From assembly GCA_037975125.1 (NCBI GenBank), contig CM075860.1, positions 40,977,893 through 41,041,892 of the forward strand: DNA of 64,000 nucleotides, written 5' to 3'. Positions 26,459-50,796 of this stretch are shown here, one piece after another (the first letter of the stretch is position 1; each line of letters opens with the position of its first letter). A program made the translations under genes and the position numbers. This DNA is from Latrodectus hesperus (taxonomy: Eukaryota > Arthropoda > Arachnida > Araneae > Theridiidae). The notes below the pieces were generated by a model. It saw nothing but the letters and a program-made list of their open reading frames with translations. It ran no database searches and had not been told where the DNA came from.

Positions 26459-26538
<80 letters not shown>
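26459..26538. repeat. (AT)n microsatellite
   Basis: About 80 bp of AT with a single TGTA interruption. Confidence 0.95.
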
Positions 26539-26539
<1 letters not shown>

Positions 26540-26541
<2 letters not shown>

Positions 26542-28195
26542 TCTTCTTATTTCACACAGCGTAGTAGGCAGTCAAGATAAATAATAGTCATCTGTGGTTG
26601 AAAGTAATTTAAAAACATTTTCTTGAATCTGTTTAATATTGTATTTTTAAATTTTTTGACTTTTTTAAAGTTTACGTATGTAAAAATATATGATTTGAAA
26701 AACATGCTTATGCAAAAGAAAAAAAAAAAAAAAAAAACGCAACATTTATTTTTCTTTATTAATCAGTCTCTGATTTTAAACATGGAAATTGTATAGTATT
26801 AACACAATCCTATTTTCTTTCATGTAATTCAATGCATAAGCAATTGTAATAAAGTATAAAACTTTTTATGCGCATTTTGCTCATTGAGTGGAAAACCAAC
26901 TTTAGCCACGATTCTTAAAAATAATGATTATCAGCAGAAAAATAATTATTAAAAATTTCCACCTCCATAAATATCTTTACAAATTTTTACACTTAATCTT
27001 ATAAAGTATTTTCTACTATTAATTTAGAATTGTAATCAAAATTAATTTATCAAAAATTTTAATATATTCTTATATTTGAATCTAATTATGTAAATTTTAA
27101 GTGTAACACAGTAATTTTGTGATATAACTCTACTGTACTATTCATAATATATGCATAAAAAATGCAAAATTATAAATTTGCTTATGAGAATTTGAAACAG
27201 CTCTCTTTAAAGTATTTATATTTTTATTCAAATGTTAATATTTTAAAATTTCGGTTTCACAAATGCAGTTTTTCCACCGTGAATACCAAAATGTTTAAGT
27301 ACTTGTGTTTGAATTCAAACACAATTATCTAAACATTTTTATAAAATAATATCTAGGAATGCGTAATATATGTAACCTAATTTTTATTATATTTACTCAG
27401 TAGAGAAAATTATTAAAAAAATAGCAATAAGTGATATTCCTGAATTTTCATAAGCTATTCCTAAATTAAACTAAATTAAGATATATCTTTATATTTCACA
27501 TTTATTGGCTGATTATTTTTTATTTCGTAAGTCAATATTTAATAAACATTTAAAAAATATTAAAAATTATATGAAACACACACACATATGGTGTCAGGGA
27601 ACTTATTTACATAAAATAAAACTTCAGTTTAAATTATTTCTGTTTTCACATTCAAAGGAAATAAAATGAAATTCAAAGAAAAATATTTTGTAATTATTAA
27701 GATTTTTACTCCGCAACAAATAATCCTTTGATTCGGCATTTATTTTCAAAATTAGCCTTTGTCTTAAATTTAATTTAAAAATTTAAATGAGATTAAAATT
27801 AATAATAAATGATGCATTCTGGGAAAGCTAACGACCTGAGATAAATTTAGCAACGCGGATAAGGGAATCTTACGACATTTCGCTTCATTGCAGCGAATAA
27901 ATCCTCTCCCGAATTTCGGTGAATTTGAGAATTATTGCTCAGAGAAACACTAAGTTCCGCAGAACGCGAAAGAGAAAGAAGTCACACAATCCTCGCAGTT
28001 CTCAAAATCGCGTCTTCATCCTCCCCGAGACAGGGACCGAAACAAAGCTTGAAAAGAAAAATAAAATAAAAAATAAATAAATGCAACAGTCACGATTTAT
28101 CTCTTTCTTTTTTTTTTGTTTGTTGCCTCGACGGAAAGTTTCTGCATCCATTTGTAGCGGGAGGAGGGAGAAAAGATCTCCCTCTCACCATCCTT
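26540..28195. other. AT-rich stretch leading into the RGK promoter
   Basis: No gene is seen. From about 27830 the composition becomes richer in GC toward the promoter at 28.2 kb. Confidence 0.5.
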
Positions 28196-28216
28196 GCTCC
28201 TCCGCATCTTTCGGAA

Positions 28217-28224
28217 TGACGTCA
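28217..28224. promoter_or_regulatory. CRE site 1 of the RGK promoter
   Basis: Perfect palindromic TGACGTCA, about 87 bp upstream of the TATA box. This is the binding site of CREB/ATF bZIP factors. Four bases further lies a CACGTG E-box. Confidence 0.75.
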
Positions 28225-28227
28225 CCT

Positions 28228-28233
28228 CACGTG
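28228..28233. promoter_or_regulatory. E-box CACGTG
   Basis: Palindromic bHLH-type site between the two CREs. Its presence alone is weak evidence; its value comes from the promoter context. Confidence 0.45.
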
Positions 28234-28264
28234 ACACTCAACCCCTCCCCTCTCCGCCGAGAAA

Positions 28265-28272
28265 TGACGTCA
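28265..28272. promoter_or_regulatory. CRE site 2 of the RGK promoter
   Basis: A second perfect TGACGTCA, 39 bp upstream of the TATA box, followed by a near-CRE TGACGTAA at 28277-28284. Confidence 0.75.
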
Positions 28273-28303
28273 AAGGTGACGTAACGAGCGTTCTTCGGGA
28301 TGC

Positions 28304-28341
28304 TATAAATAAGATTTCATCCCGTCGCTGGGATTCAATCA
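28304..28341 (+). promoter_or_regulatory. TATA box and likely start site
   Basis: TATAAATA at 28304-28311. An initiator-like TCAATCA at 28335-28341 places an A about 33 bp from the start of the TATA box. That would give a 5' UTR of roughly 175 bases before the ATG at 28514. Confidence 0.65.
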
Positions 28342-28513
28342 CTATTCAATCCAGTCTTCCGAGGGTAGAGAGCGTGGTATGAGATTGGGAGGAAAACAGA
28401 ACACCGAATTATTTTTTTTTAACGCGATTTAAATTTTAAAAAAAAATTTCGTTTTAAACAGTACTAGAGCTTACTCAACTAAAGTATCTCGTTTAATAGA
28501 AAAATTGCGGAAA

Positions 28514-36094
<7,581 letters not shown>

Positions 36095-39000
36095 ATTGAA
36101 GTAGTACTCTTTTTTTTTGGGTAAAGAAAGTGCCTTGAGAATATAATGACACATGTGTTATTTAACGAGGAACAACTAATGACTTTTTTATGGTAATGAT
36201 GTGGAAAGGATCTCTTGATATATTGTATATAACGTCTGTTGTTTTTTTTTTGTTTCATTCGTCTTGCATTATTCTATTCATTGTTTTTTGTTAAGCGATT
36301 GTAGATCAGAATCATTAAGAAAAATTAATTTGCGAAATAGGTGCCTCTATTATATAATTGTTTGCAAATCAATTGTTAGTTAAACGGTTAAGAAAATTAA
36401 TGTTTTTAATCTTTTTTTTGCTAAGACCTAACACATTTTAATTGCAGAGTAAAAGAGTCACCTATTTCTGCCGATTAGGTTTAAAAAATAGAATTTATAA
36501 AATTCTTTTCAATGTTCTTATATAATGCTTTTTTGAATTTATTCTAGTCATACAGAATGTAAGTCTATAACTATTTACTTAATGTGACATATATATTATG
36601 CATCGTAATATCTTTTTTGAGAATTTGAATTAAATAATTTTTAAGTGATAAATTATTAAAATAACTTGGGTAAAATGATACTTTTTGCGATTTCTTTAAT
36701 GAACAGAATTTTGAAATTCGCTGACTTTTTTAAAATGACTGCATCCACGTATTAATAGATGGAAAAACAATTTACCTTTTTGTAAAATTTTCATATTTTA
36801 ATCTTATTAAAGTATTTACAATATCTCCTTATATATTATATTGATGTAATAATCGTTTAGAGTATAATGAATAGAAGTTACTCTTTTAGAATTTAATTGC
36901 TTTTTTTTCAAAGTTTCCAAACAAGGAATAGGAATTATAACCAGGTGCTAACTTAAAAAATAATTCTGGACCAATGAATGAAACATAGCCTTAAACTCTG
37001 CCTTCAAGCGCAAAATGTATTCCTTTTTTCTTTTTTATTACGATCAGTCACAAAAAATTTGGAAAGCACAACCCAAATCTGTATGATCTAAATACTTGTC
37101 AGTTTCGCCAATAACTATCGATTAGTTGCCAAATCTGACGCAATTATTGCCAAAGTAAATACCAAACATTTGTAACGAGATTCACAAGAATAAAGGCTTC
37201 TTTTTTTATTTGCTTGAATAAAACTCGTCAGTTAGAGAAGAAAATAGGTGTAAATTTATGATTGGTCAACAAAGGAATATTTTGTTCTAAATTTAGTAAG
37301 AAAATTGAAAATTAGGGATTAAAATTATCTTTAAATCTTAGAGGGATGAATTAAAATCTATCGTTTAATTCAACCCACTGTTTTTGTTTCAAAACAATGC
37401 CAGAAAGTTGTATCATTTCTTTAAAAAATGTAGTTACTGATGAAACTGACAAATATTAACATTTTTAATTTTAAAAACGTATAGGGTAGATTATAATTGT
37501 TCAACTATTTAAACATAAATAAAATATCTAAAATAAGAAATTAGTGATTCATAATTTTTAATTTTTTTTGGCAGATTTTATCAACTTTAATACTTAAATT
37601 AATAATCAAAAAATTTATATATACAATACTGAAATGTTAAATTAAGGGAATGCTATTTCTTAATATTTTTAGACTGTTTTTTAAAATTCATGTTTAGTAT
37701 AAATGTATTCATAGTTTCCAAACATTTAAAAGATAGATTTATGTTAAAATTATTTGTATCTGCATGGATATTTATAATTATCTTAAAATATCAAAATACA
37801 GTTGACTTAATGTTACTCCTTTTTGCTAAATTTTCTCATTTACTAGGCGAGATGTATCGTATTTATAAATATTTCCTAGCTAATCTAAATTTCATAATTA
37901 CCTACTTGATGTACGCATTTTGATGAATTTAAAATTTAATTAAATCCAGTTTAAGCAAAACTAAACTAATTTCAATATACATGTGTATATAAACAGTTTA
38001 AATATATCTCATAATAATTTTCTCTTACAATGTTTTGACTACGATTTGTATGCATGTATGGAAGTGTATTTAAACGTGAATAACCATATGAATGTTGAAA
38101 GTTTATATAAAACAAAATTGAATAACTGTAATTTTTATCATGTGTTTTTAATCTTAAAAAATAGTTTGATATTATATATTTAATTTTTCATAGAATGAAA
38201 CGTTTTTAAGAGATATAAATTAGAATGCCAATGTTTTTTACTGACCTGTATATATATTCTTCATATAAAAGCAATAATATTTTTTGCCGATCGTAAAATA
38301 TAAGTAAGTTTTATAAGCATGAATTTATGGATGGCATCAAATCATTTTGTTCTAAATTATTCAACTACGGATTCAAGCAAAGCATTCGCTATTTAAAATT
38401 TTAATTAGAACTTTCTAAAAGTTAAGACTCTAGCTTCGAAATTAGCTAAATTTTGACTTTAATACTTCTAAAATATGCAGAAATATGTATAGTATAACAA
38501 AAAGTATTTGTGAGCATATTTGTACATTTATCTGACAGCAAAAGCATTTGTATTGCAAACTATATATAGAGGGCACTGCGAGTTAAAAATTACTTGAGAG
38601 ATTCAAATATAAAATGCCATTGTCAAAATGAATCATTTAGAAGCATTTGTAAAATAGTCTGTTGTGCACTAAAGTAAAATATTTTAACGCAATTCAGATT
38701 TTCACCTCCAGGAATTATTTCTCTTGCGTTTTTTTTTTTAAATTAAACTATTGCGATACTTTTCCGACTTTCTGTTTCTGGTGACCAAAGTCTTTAAATA
38801 TAACAAACCGCCATGTAATTTTGGATAAACATCAAATGATAGTATCGACATTTTTGCTGAAACTCGTGTCCTTTCATAATTTTAGTGAAAAGACATAGAA
38901 CTCTAGGAATATTTAACATGCATAGATCCTCTCAACACGACTCTCTTCTCAATAGTGTCAGGTATTGAACCCACGACTCTCTGAAGATGAGGATGACATC

Positions 39001-39780
39001 TTTCCCCGCGAGTCTATCGCTGTTTCTTCATTTGAGAAGAGTGGCTATTTATAAATTAGGTTTTGAAGCGCTATAGGCAAAATAGATGAAGCTAGCATAA
39101 TTTCATAAAAATGAATAATAATATAAAATTTATAGTTTTATGTAGGGTAATTGCACAGTTTCAAGTATTTTATACTTGTCGTTTTGAGGACAGTGTATTT
39201 TTAGAAGACAGTGCTAACGAATCGAACTTGAGCTTCTTCAGACTTAGCAGTGATATGATAAGCTTTTAAATCTAGATCTGATAAGCATGATTCAAAAAGG
39301 TAGATGACAACTTATTTTTCTTTAAAATTAGTTAGAATGATTAAAGTGGTGAACAAACAAATATGAGTATGTTACTAGTAACATACAATCAATATATTAT
39401 ATTGATATTTTAGTTGCAACCCAAGTTTCTTAACATTAGATTTTTAATTCACACAATGATTTAATCAATCCATCATCTTGTATAAATATAGATCAATATT
39501 GCTAGAATTCTTTCTGCATGTTTATAATTTGTGTCGTTATTTATCGAATCATGTGCCAACGTGCATTATTCTATTTTTGTGTCTTCTCATTGGTTGTTGC
39601 TTATCTGTTGATCGGATAAACATAGTACACATAGTACATTAAAATCTTTTTGCGATGTACGATCCTTGAGATGTAAATAGTATTTTATTATAATGAACTG
39701 TGTACATAATTTTTGTTAGAGTACATTATTTATACTCATGTTTTTGATTTTGTGTAATAAAACTTCTGTATATTAATTGA
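36095..39780 (+). other. RGK 3' flank, possible long 3' UTR
   Basis: AT-rich, with no other gene. Candidate poly(A) signals AATAAA occur at 37189-37194, 37217-37222 and 39756-39761. The last sits in a typical setting, with TTTTGTGT just before it and a T-rich stretch after it. The first pair would give a 1.1-kb 3' UTR, the last a 3.7-kb one. A Pumilio-type TGTAAATA lies near 39674. Confidence 0.4.
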
Positions 39781-40139
39781 CTGTTTTATTATTTTTTCAT
39801 TCTGACTTCCAGTAGTTATTCGATTGTAACAAAATCTCAAAACACAGCGAAATAACTACATTCTTTTAAATTTCAATTTTAGTACGACAGTAAGAGAAAT
39901 GTGATTAATAATTCCAAAATATTTATTTATAATGGAATAATTTAATTCCATATAATAGTTCATGCCATGTTCCATGTAGCTAAATTTTGACACTGTAATT
40001 TCTCATAAACTTTTAGTTTTTAAACTGCTAACTAACACAAAATTCTTTTTTAAAAATATTCGCATATTTTATTCTAAAATATGTCTGTAATTTTAACTGA
40101 TTTATTGTCTAAATTCATTGTTACTAATTTGATATCTTA

Positions 40140-40920
40140 AGTTGATAACATTAGTTATTATTAATAATGATGATTGTTACCTATACTGATAATGAATACG
40201 AATAATGAGAAGACAATTACCGATACTGATAATGAATTTAAACGGTAAACATTTACTAATGCTGATAATGTGTACCAAACATTAATAACTATGTACCTAA
40301 TACTAATAATTACTAATAAAGAAGAAAGTTACTGATACTGATTATGAATATAAATAGAAGACATTTACTAATGCTGATAATGAGTACCAAAAATTAAGAC
40401 AATTGCTAATATTGATAATTAAAACAAATAAATATGATAGTGACCGATACTGATAATGAATTTAAATTGAAGACATTTAATAATATTGATAATGAGTACC
40501 AAAAATTAAGACAACTGCTGATACTGATAACGAGAACCAAAAAAAAAAAGAGATTTGTAAAATATAGTAAGAGAGTTGCAAAGTATGAGTACTAATAAAA
40601 AAGAAAATTAGTAAATGGCTTCTATTGATTATGAATAGCAATAGAAGACATTTACTAATGATAATAATGAGTATCAAAAATTAAGACAATTGCTGATACT
40701 GATAACGAGAACCAAAAAAGAAGAGAGTGACCGATACTGATATGAATATCAATTTAAGACATTTACTAATGCTGATCATGAGTACCAAAAATTAAGATCA
40801 TTGATGAAACTAATAATGAGAGAGAGAGATGAATAAAAAAGAGATTACTGATACTGATAATGAATATCACTCGGAAGTCGGTTATTGATACTGATATTGA
40901 ATGCTAATAATGACAATTAA
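40140..40920. repeat. 110-bp-period tandem satellite with 12-bp subrepeats
   Basis: Units begin GATACTGATAATGAAT near 40221, 40331, 40441, 40619, 40729 and 40845, so the spacing is mostly about 110 bp. Each has GAAGACATTTACTAATGC in the middle, then GATAATGAGTACC and AAAAATTAAGACAATTGC. The word CTGATAATGA and its variants recur several times within each unit. One longer unit (178 bp) carries an extra A-rich segment. Confidence 0.85.
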
Positions 40921-41369
40921 AAAAAAAGCGAATTTTATTTGACAAGTCGATAATCGGATATCCAATCAATTATCTGAGAAACTGAATGATCAGCCATAAT
41001 GCTCAATTTGTAGGTATAATGAACCTAATTTTCGTATAATTTTATACAAAGTTTGGAATAAAAATTTTGTAATTCCAAACTTCAAAAAAGAAGTCTTATC
41101 TAAGATACTTACTAGTAAATAAATAATTGAATTAAAATAAGAAAAAATAAAATAATAGAGCAATATGTATTCTGGGAACTAAATTAATAAATAATAAAAA
41201 TAATAATGTAAGTAGAAAATTTCAATATATATTTGAAGAAAGGAAGACGACAAATTATTGAATAGGATTTTTTACACCATTTAAATTCTAATAAATAAAT
41301 AAATATTATTATATTAAAGTTAAATATTATTTTTCAAGTTATAACTTTAATACTGTAAAATTCGTCAAT

Positions 41370-41515
41370 ATATATATATATACTATGTATATATATGGAA
41401 ATGTATATAAATATATATATATGTATATATATAGATGTACATATATATATATTTATATATATATGATATACAGTATATAGTGAAATATATATATATACGC
41501 ATATATATATACATA
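41370..41515. repeat. Imperfect (TA)n tract
   Basis: TA dinucleotides interrupted by TGTATA, GGAAAT and GATATACAG words. Confidence 0.85.
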
Positions 41516-41519
41516 CTAG

Positions 41520-43595
41520 TAATTTGGAAATGCAAAAAAATATTTTGTTAAAAGAGTACACACACATTTTGTTTAATAATGAATACAGTAAAGTGAAATA
41601 ATAATTACGCATTATTATACACTAAGATCATTTTGAAAATACTGGGAATTTTAGTAATAAAATAAATGTTTTTACTATAATGCTATATTTAAAATAATTA
41701 AACATTATGCATCATTGTATATAAATACACATTATTATAAATAATGAACATTTTGAAAAAAAAAGAACTTGGAAGTAAAATAATTGCGAAAGGGAAATGA
41801 AATAGCTATTTATACATTTAAATATATATTATATCTACTTAAATATAAATATAGTTATTTATTTGTTATGCTATATTTAAAAGAACCAGAATGAAATTAT
41901 GTGCATTAAAAAGAGATTATTTAAATTTGCTTTTTTACTTTTCTCGCAAAAAAATGAATACTAATAGTTTTTCATTTATTTCGACTAGTGACTCAAAAGA
42001 TTCTTAATAAATAAATAATTTCCGGTAAAATAATATACTGATCAAGAATGAATTTAAATATTTAGTAGCTAGATTAGCATTTTAAATATTCACATTTAAT
42101 TTTTACCAAATTGTGATTATGCATTCTTTTATAGAAATCTCTTTCCCATCATCAACATCATTAAAACATACAAAAGAAATATCTCACATTGAAGCAATGA
42201 AAGAATCTCTGTGACGTCATCACTCATCAGCCAATCAATGTTTCCATTTGTCCGAGACAAATGCTCTAAGAATATGTTCTTTGTTACTTACGAAACAAAT
42301 AACAATTAAAGTCTTCTATAATAACTATTTCATAATCTTTGAACATTTAATATTTCTGGGACTGTTATGCTTAAGTAGATAATCCTTTATAATTACAACA
42401 ATACTGAAGCTTGTTTTTTAAAAGAGGAAAAATAGTACAAGGTTATTAGAATTTTTTTTATAATTGTCAGTTGTTAATTTTGAAAACAAATCTCAAGCAT
42501 TACTAGTTTAAATTACTAAACAATGAAAAAACAAACTGATATCATTTTGCAATGCCAAGTTATATATGATTTGTCAATGATCTTGACAAATGACGATTCT
42601 AGGAAATTATCGATTCGTTATTTTCTACAGTAGGGTTAGGGTTTTTTGGTAAATTAAATATCTATATAACTTATCACAGTTTGTCATTAAATAGAAGAGA
42701 AAATTCAAACTAAAGCTGTAAAATATGGGAGTTTAAGTAAGAGTTAAAGGTAAAACAAATTCAAAAGTTGGGAAACTAATGCAAAAAATAAAATATTGTT
42801 AAAAAAAGTTATCCCCAATACAAAGCCAGGTTAAATAGTAAAAATTATATCAATTACCTCACATACTCTCACAAACCTAAAAAAAAAAATGGAAAAAATA
42901 ACTATGTAATTACAGTAAAAGTTCATCAAATAAAACAAGGACAATAAATTATGATGCATAGTATTAAGTCAAAATATTTTTTAAATTTTGATTTTTTGAA
43001 TAATATTAATACTATTGAATATAAAAAAGGAATATTTTTATTACATGTTGAAATCGGTATAGAAAAATTGATAAATATATTATTTAAAAATTTCGTCACC
43101 TATTTCTCAAGAATATAACAAATAATTATAAAATAACTCCAAAAAAATTTAAATTTTCCTTACCGATTTAAGCTAATCATATCGTGGATATTTCGTCTTG
43201 TCTTTTTCATTTTGTTTTTTCTTCTGTTCTATTGTCAACATGTTAACGACTTGGATGAATGGAAAACGGCTTTTCAAACCGATGCTTTGATCTTTATATA
43301 AAAATTGCTTTATTAACAAAATGTGAAATTAGACAATATTTTTAATTTTAATTCCAACGAGTTGAAGCCATAGAGTCGTTACTCGATGTGGGTGTCATGC
43401 CCAAATCAATGCAATTATTGTTAAGGGCATTTGGATCAGAGCGATTTGAAACGACTTCTTAAATCACGGTTTCGGATTAACATTTTAAGCACAAAATGTT
43501 CATCAAATAAAAAATGAAAATTAGAGAAGCTTTAACCTATTTCAAGAGAACGTGGAATGGCACAAGAGATGTTGGTGAACCGGAGAGTCAGGCAA
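41520..43595. other. AT-rich stretch
   Basis: No gene is recognised. One CRE (42212-42219) with a CCAAT box (42231-42235) stands alone. Nothing coding follows within reach. Confidence 0.45.
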
Positions 43596-43611
43596 GAAAG
43601 CTTGAATCTTT

Positions 43612-44443
43612 TTGGGGCCCGAGCAGCTACCAGGCGCGTCGGCAGGTGGTGGATCGCCGAACGTTCTGTAGGAATGACAGGATAGCCTTGAATATAGAAT
43701 CAGAGGCCGCGAACCAGCTCCCGTAAACCCTGGTGTTATGCGACCCGTGCCTAGGGCTATTTGACACCGCGGTAATGGTGTCTTAACAGAGCCTCTAGTT
43801 GCCTGGTGAACTTCTAGAGCTTTTTTGCCTTGTCCAGTAACTCAGGCAATGCTGGGTGGACTGTTATATTACCTTATTAACTATTATCTTGTGTTAATTT
43901 GCTTATTAATTGTTATCTTGTGGCTGATAAAGACATAACAAACAACTAATCATTTCTGCATTTGCAGGTGAAGCCTCTAAAGTAGACCTTGCTGAAAAAG
44001 ACAAGGGAACTCAGAGGCAATCTAGTGAAGAGGCAGCAATGAATCCTTCACAGGAGGTAGAAATGACCTCCAAACCATCTTCTTCTGGTGAAAGTCAGTA
44101 AGCTATCGCTAGCATCGACTCGATGACTCTCTGACCAGATGGGACTGAATCAGCAAGACCCTATCTGCTGGAAATGTCATACGTAAGAGGAAACGGCCAG
44201 AGCATATCATTTACGAATGCGAGTCTCTTGCCCTCCCTAGATTAACTTCTTTAGGCATCATCCATACTAGAGAGTTACACCTAGATTCCATTAAAGGGTT
44301 GTATATATATCGGACTTTATTAATAAAGTGGGTGACCCGAGCAACTGGAACTAGGAAACATTGGGTTTGGAGTTAATAGTACAAAATGCTTATAAAAGCA
44401 GAGGTGCCCAATGACATACAAACCCAACTCTAAGAAGAAGAAG
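43612..44443 (+). mobile_element. Internally deleted non-autonomous LINE derivative, copy 1
   Basis: It is flanked by a 14-bp target-site duplication AAGCTTGAATCTTT (43598-43611 and 44444-44457), so both ends are real. The 5' part (about 530 bp) contains a leader and the start of an ORF1-like frame (MNPSQEVEMTSKPS). At ATGGGACT (44139) it jumps to the last 300 bp of an R1/I-like ORF2, homologous to 25069-25367, and ends in (GAA)n. ORF2 remains are disrupted here. Copy 2 at 52372 has the same junction. Confidence 0.9.
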
Positions 44444-44835
44444 AAGCTTGAATCTTTCGAAGATACAAACTAGGAAAGATAACAATTTCAGGAAATTTCG
44501 ATAGCAATATCGCTAAAGAGTTGAAAATTTGGAAGCTAATTCTTTGGAATAACAGGTAATTTTCAGGATTTTGAAAACTTTTCCAAAGCAAAATAAAGTG
44601 ATTTAGGCATGATCTCAACTGGAAAGAAAGAAACAACCATTTTATGGTTATTAAACTAAATATGAGCAAAAGGATTTAATTTACATACGAGGATATTTAT
44701 AATAAGTAGGATGTTTAAAATATGTATGTCATTTTTAATGATAGTTTTTCCCAAAATGATAAATTGCTTGCATAAGAGGCCGTAAACTTTTAATTTTCAA
44801 AAGAAAAAATAACGAAATTATTTTTAACAAAAGTT

Positions 44836-44864
44836 AAAATTATCATCAAATCGATGATAATTTT
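44836..44864. repeat. Perfect 12-bp hairpin
   Basis: AAAATTATCATC, loop of five bases, GATGATAATTTT. No poly-U context or gene nearby suggests a role. Confidence 0.6.
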
Positions 44865-44929
44865 TCGCCAAGATATAATTAATAAAATTAATTTTCGCCA
44901 AGAAAATAATTGTAAATATAAATCATCAT

Positions 44930-45300
44930 CATTCATGGCGCGGCAGACCAGGATTGGCCAAGGCCTTCTGAACAAGTTTCTTCCAGCCACCTCTACTGGC
45001 AGCCAAACTCCTCCAATTTTTTATTCCAAGGACCCTACAGTCTTCTTCGACTGCATCCACCCATCTCAGCTTTGGGTCTTCCTCTTCTTCTTACGCTGAT
45101 GGCTTTTGCAGAAAAAAATTCCCTTAATGTTTTATTATCCTTCATTCTAATAACATGTCCAACCCAATTGAGACGGCTTACTTCAATGTGATGTACAACA
45201 TCTGGCTCCTTGTACATTCGATAGATTTCTGTATTGCATCTTCTGGGCCAGACACCGTTTTCCTTCTTACATCCAAAGATACCTCTTAAAATCCTGCGTT
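44930..45300 (-). mobile_element. RTE-like LINE 3' end, frameshifted
   Basis: The minus strand reads as the same kind of reverse transcriptase tail as 14262-14690: RILRGIFGCKKE, IYRMYKEPDV, LNWVGHVIRM, RRRGRPK, then after a frameshift near 45085 WVDAVEEDCR, NWRSLA and a final KALANPGLP. A short ATGATGATG tail at about 44925-44935 closes it. The core domains are absent. Confidence 0.75.
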
Positions 45301-45304
45301 CAAT

Positions 45305-46255
45305 AATAAATCATATTTACAATTATTTTTAAGGTGAAAATTTCTTTTTTTAAATATAGTTTGAAAAAATGATAAAACAAAAAAACTAAACTGAAAAACA
45401 AAAATGCAAAAGTTACAAATAGAGTTAGAAGATTATTGTATAAAGAAGGTGTTATCAGATTTTTTTATTAATTAGTTAACTATTAGTGAGATATTTATCA
45501 TTAGGATATAACATTTTATCAGTTACGTTTTAATTACCTTTAAATAATTAAAATCAATCAAAATTTAACTAAAAACTGCTAAATTTAAAAAAAGCAACAT
45601 TTTACTAAAGCTTTAATTCTAGTTATTTATTTTATTTTCGTATATTGTAATTATTATTTTTGATGTATACATTAGACTAAATAAATTTGAGTAACAAGGC
45701 AGCAGAAAATAGAACAAAGGTATCAAAAAATTTTTACATGTTAGACCGAATACAGTTATTATCGCTTCATGTAATTAAATAATATAGGTTTATAATGAAC
45801 TATTGCATTTACACACTTTTAAGGATTTTATAAATTAAATGAAAATTCTTATATAAAAAATTGAATCAGTTTTAGAAAAAGATGATTGATTCATAACAGC
45901 CTTTTTCTAAGTCATATATTCACTATTTCAATTTTAATTATTTTTTGAAAATAATCTCTACATTTTTCTCAATTGTGTGGCATTGAGAACAATGATGAAG
46001 TTTTGACATTTTATGTATTACCTGTAACTTAATAGTTGTTTACCCTTAAAGCAAATCCATCGGGCGCAATTGCCCTTTATTTCTATTGGTTAAAAGATGA
46101 ATATTTTTACAGCTTTAACAGGTGAATCCCATATTTATAAAACTTTATTGTGTGGCTATAGTTGAGATTATTTGAAATAAAGATTCTTTAAGAAAATTAT
46201 ATTCTCTTCAGAATTTTTAACTCACCCTTTTTACATTTCAAGTTGCTTAAAGACT
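45305..46255. other. AT-rich stretch
   Basis: No coding, RNA or repeat signal is recognised. Confidence 0.45.
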
Positions 46256-46258
46256 AAT

Positions 46259-50790
<4,532 letters not shown>

Positions 50791-50796
50791 ATCATA

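Noticed and set aside
42627..42645. Telomere-like TAGGGTTAGGG
   Set aside because: Only two units; arthropod telomeres use TTAGG and no array is present.
44139..44146. LINE-derivative junction as a product of RNA splicing
   Set aside because: The left side ends in CCAG, but the parent sequence before ATGGGACT at 25069 ends in AAA, not AG, so no splice acceptor exists there.
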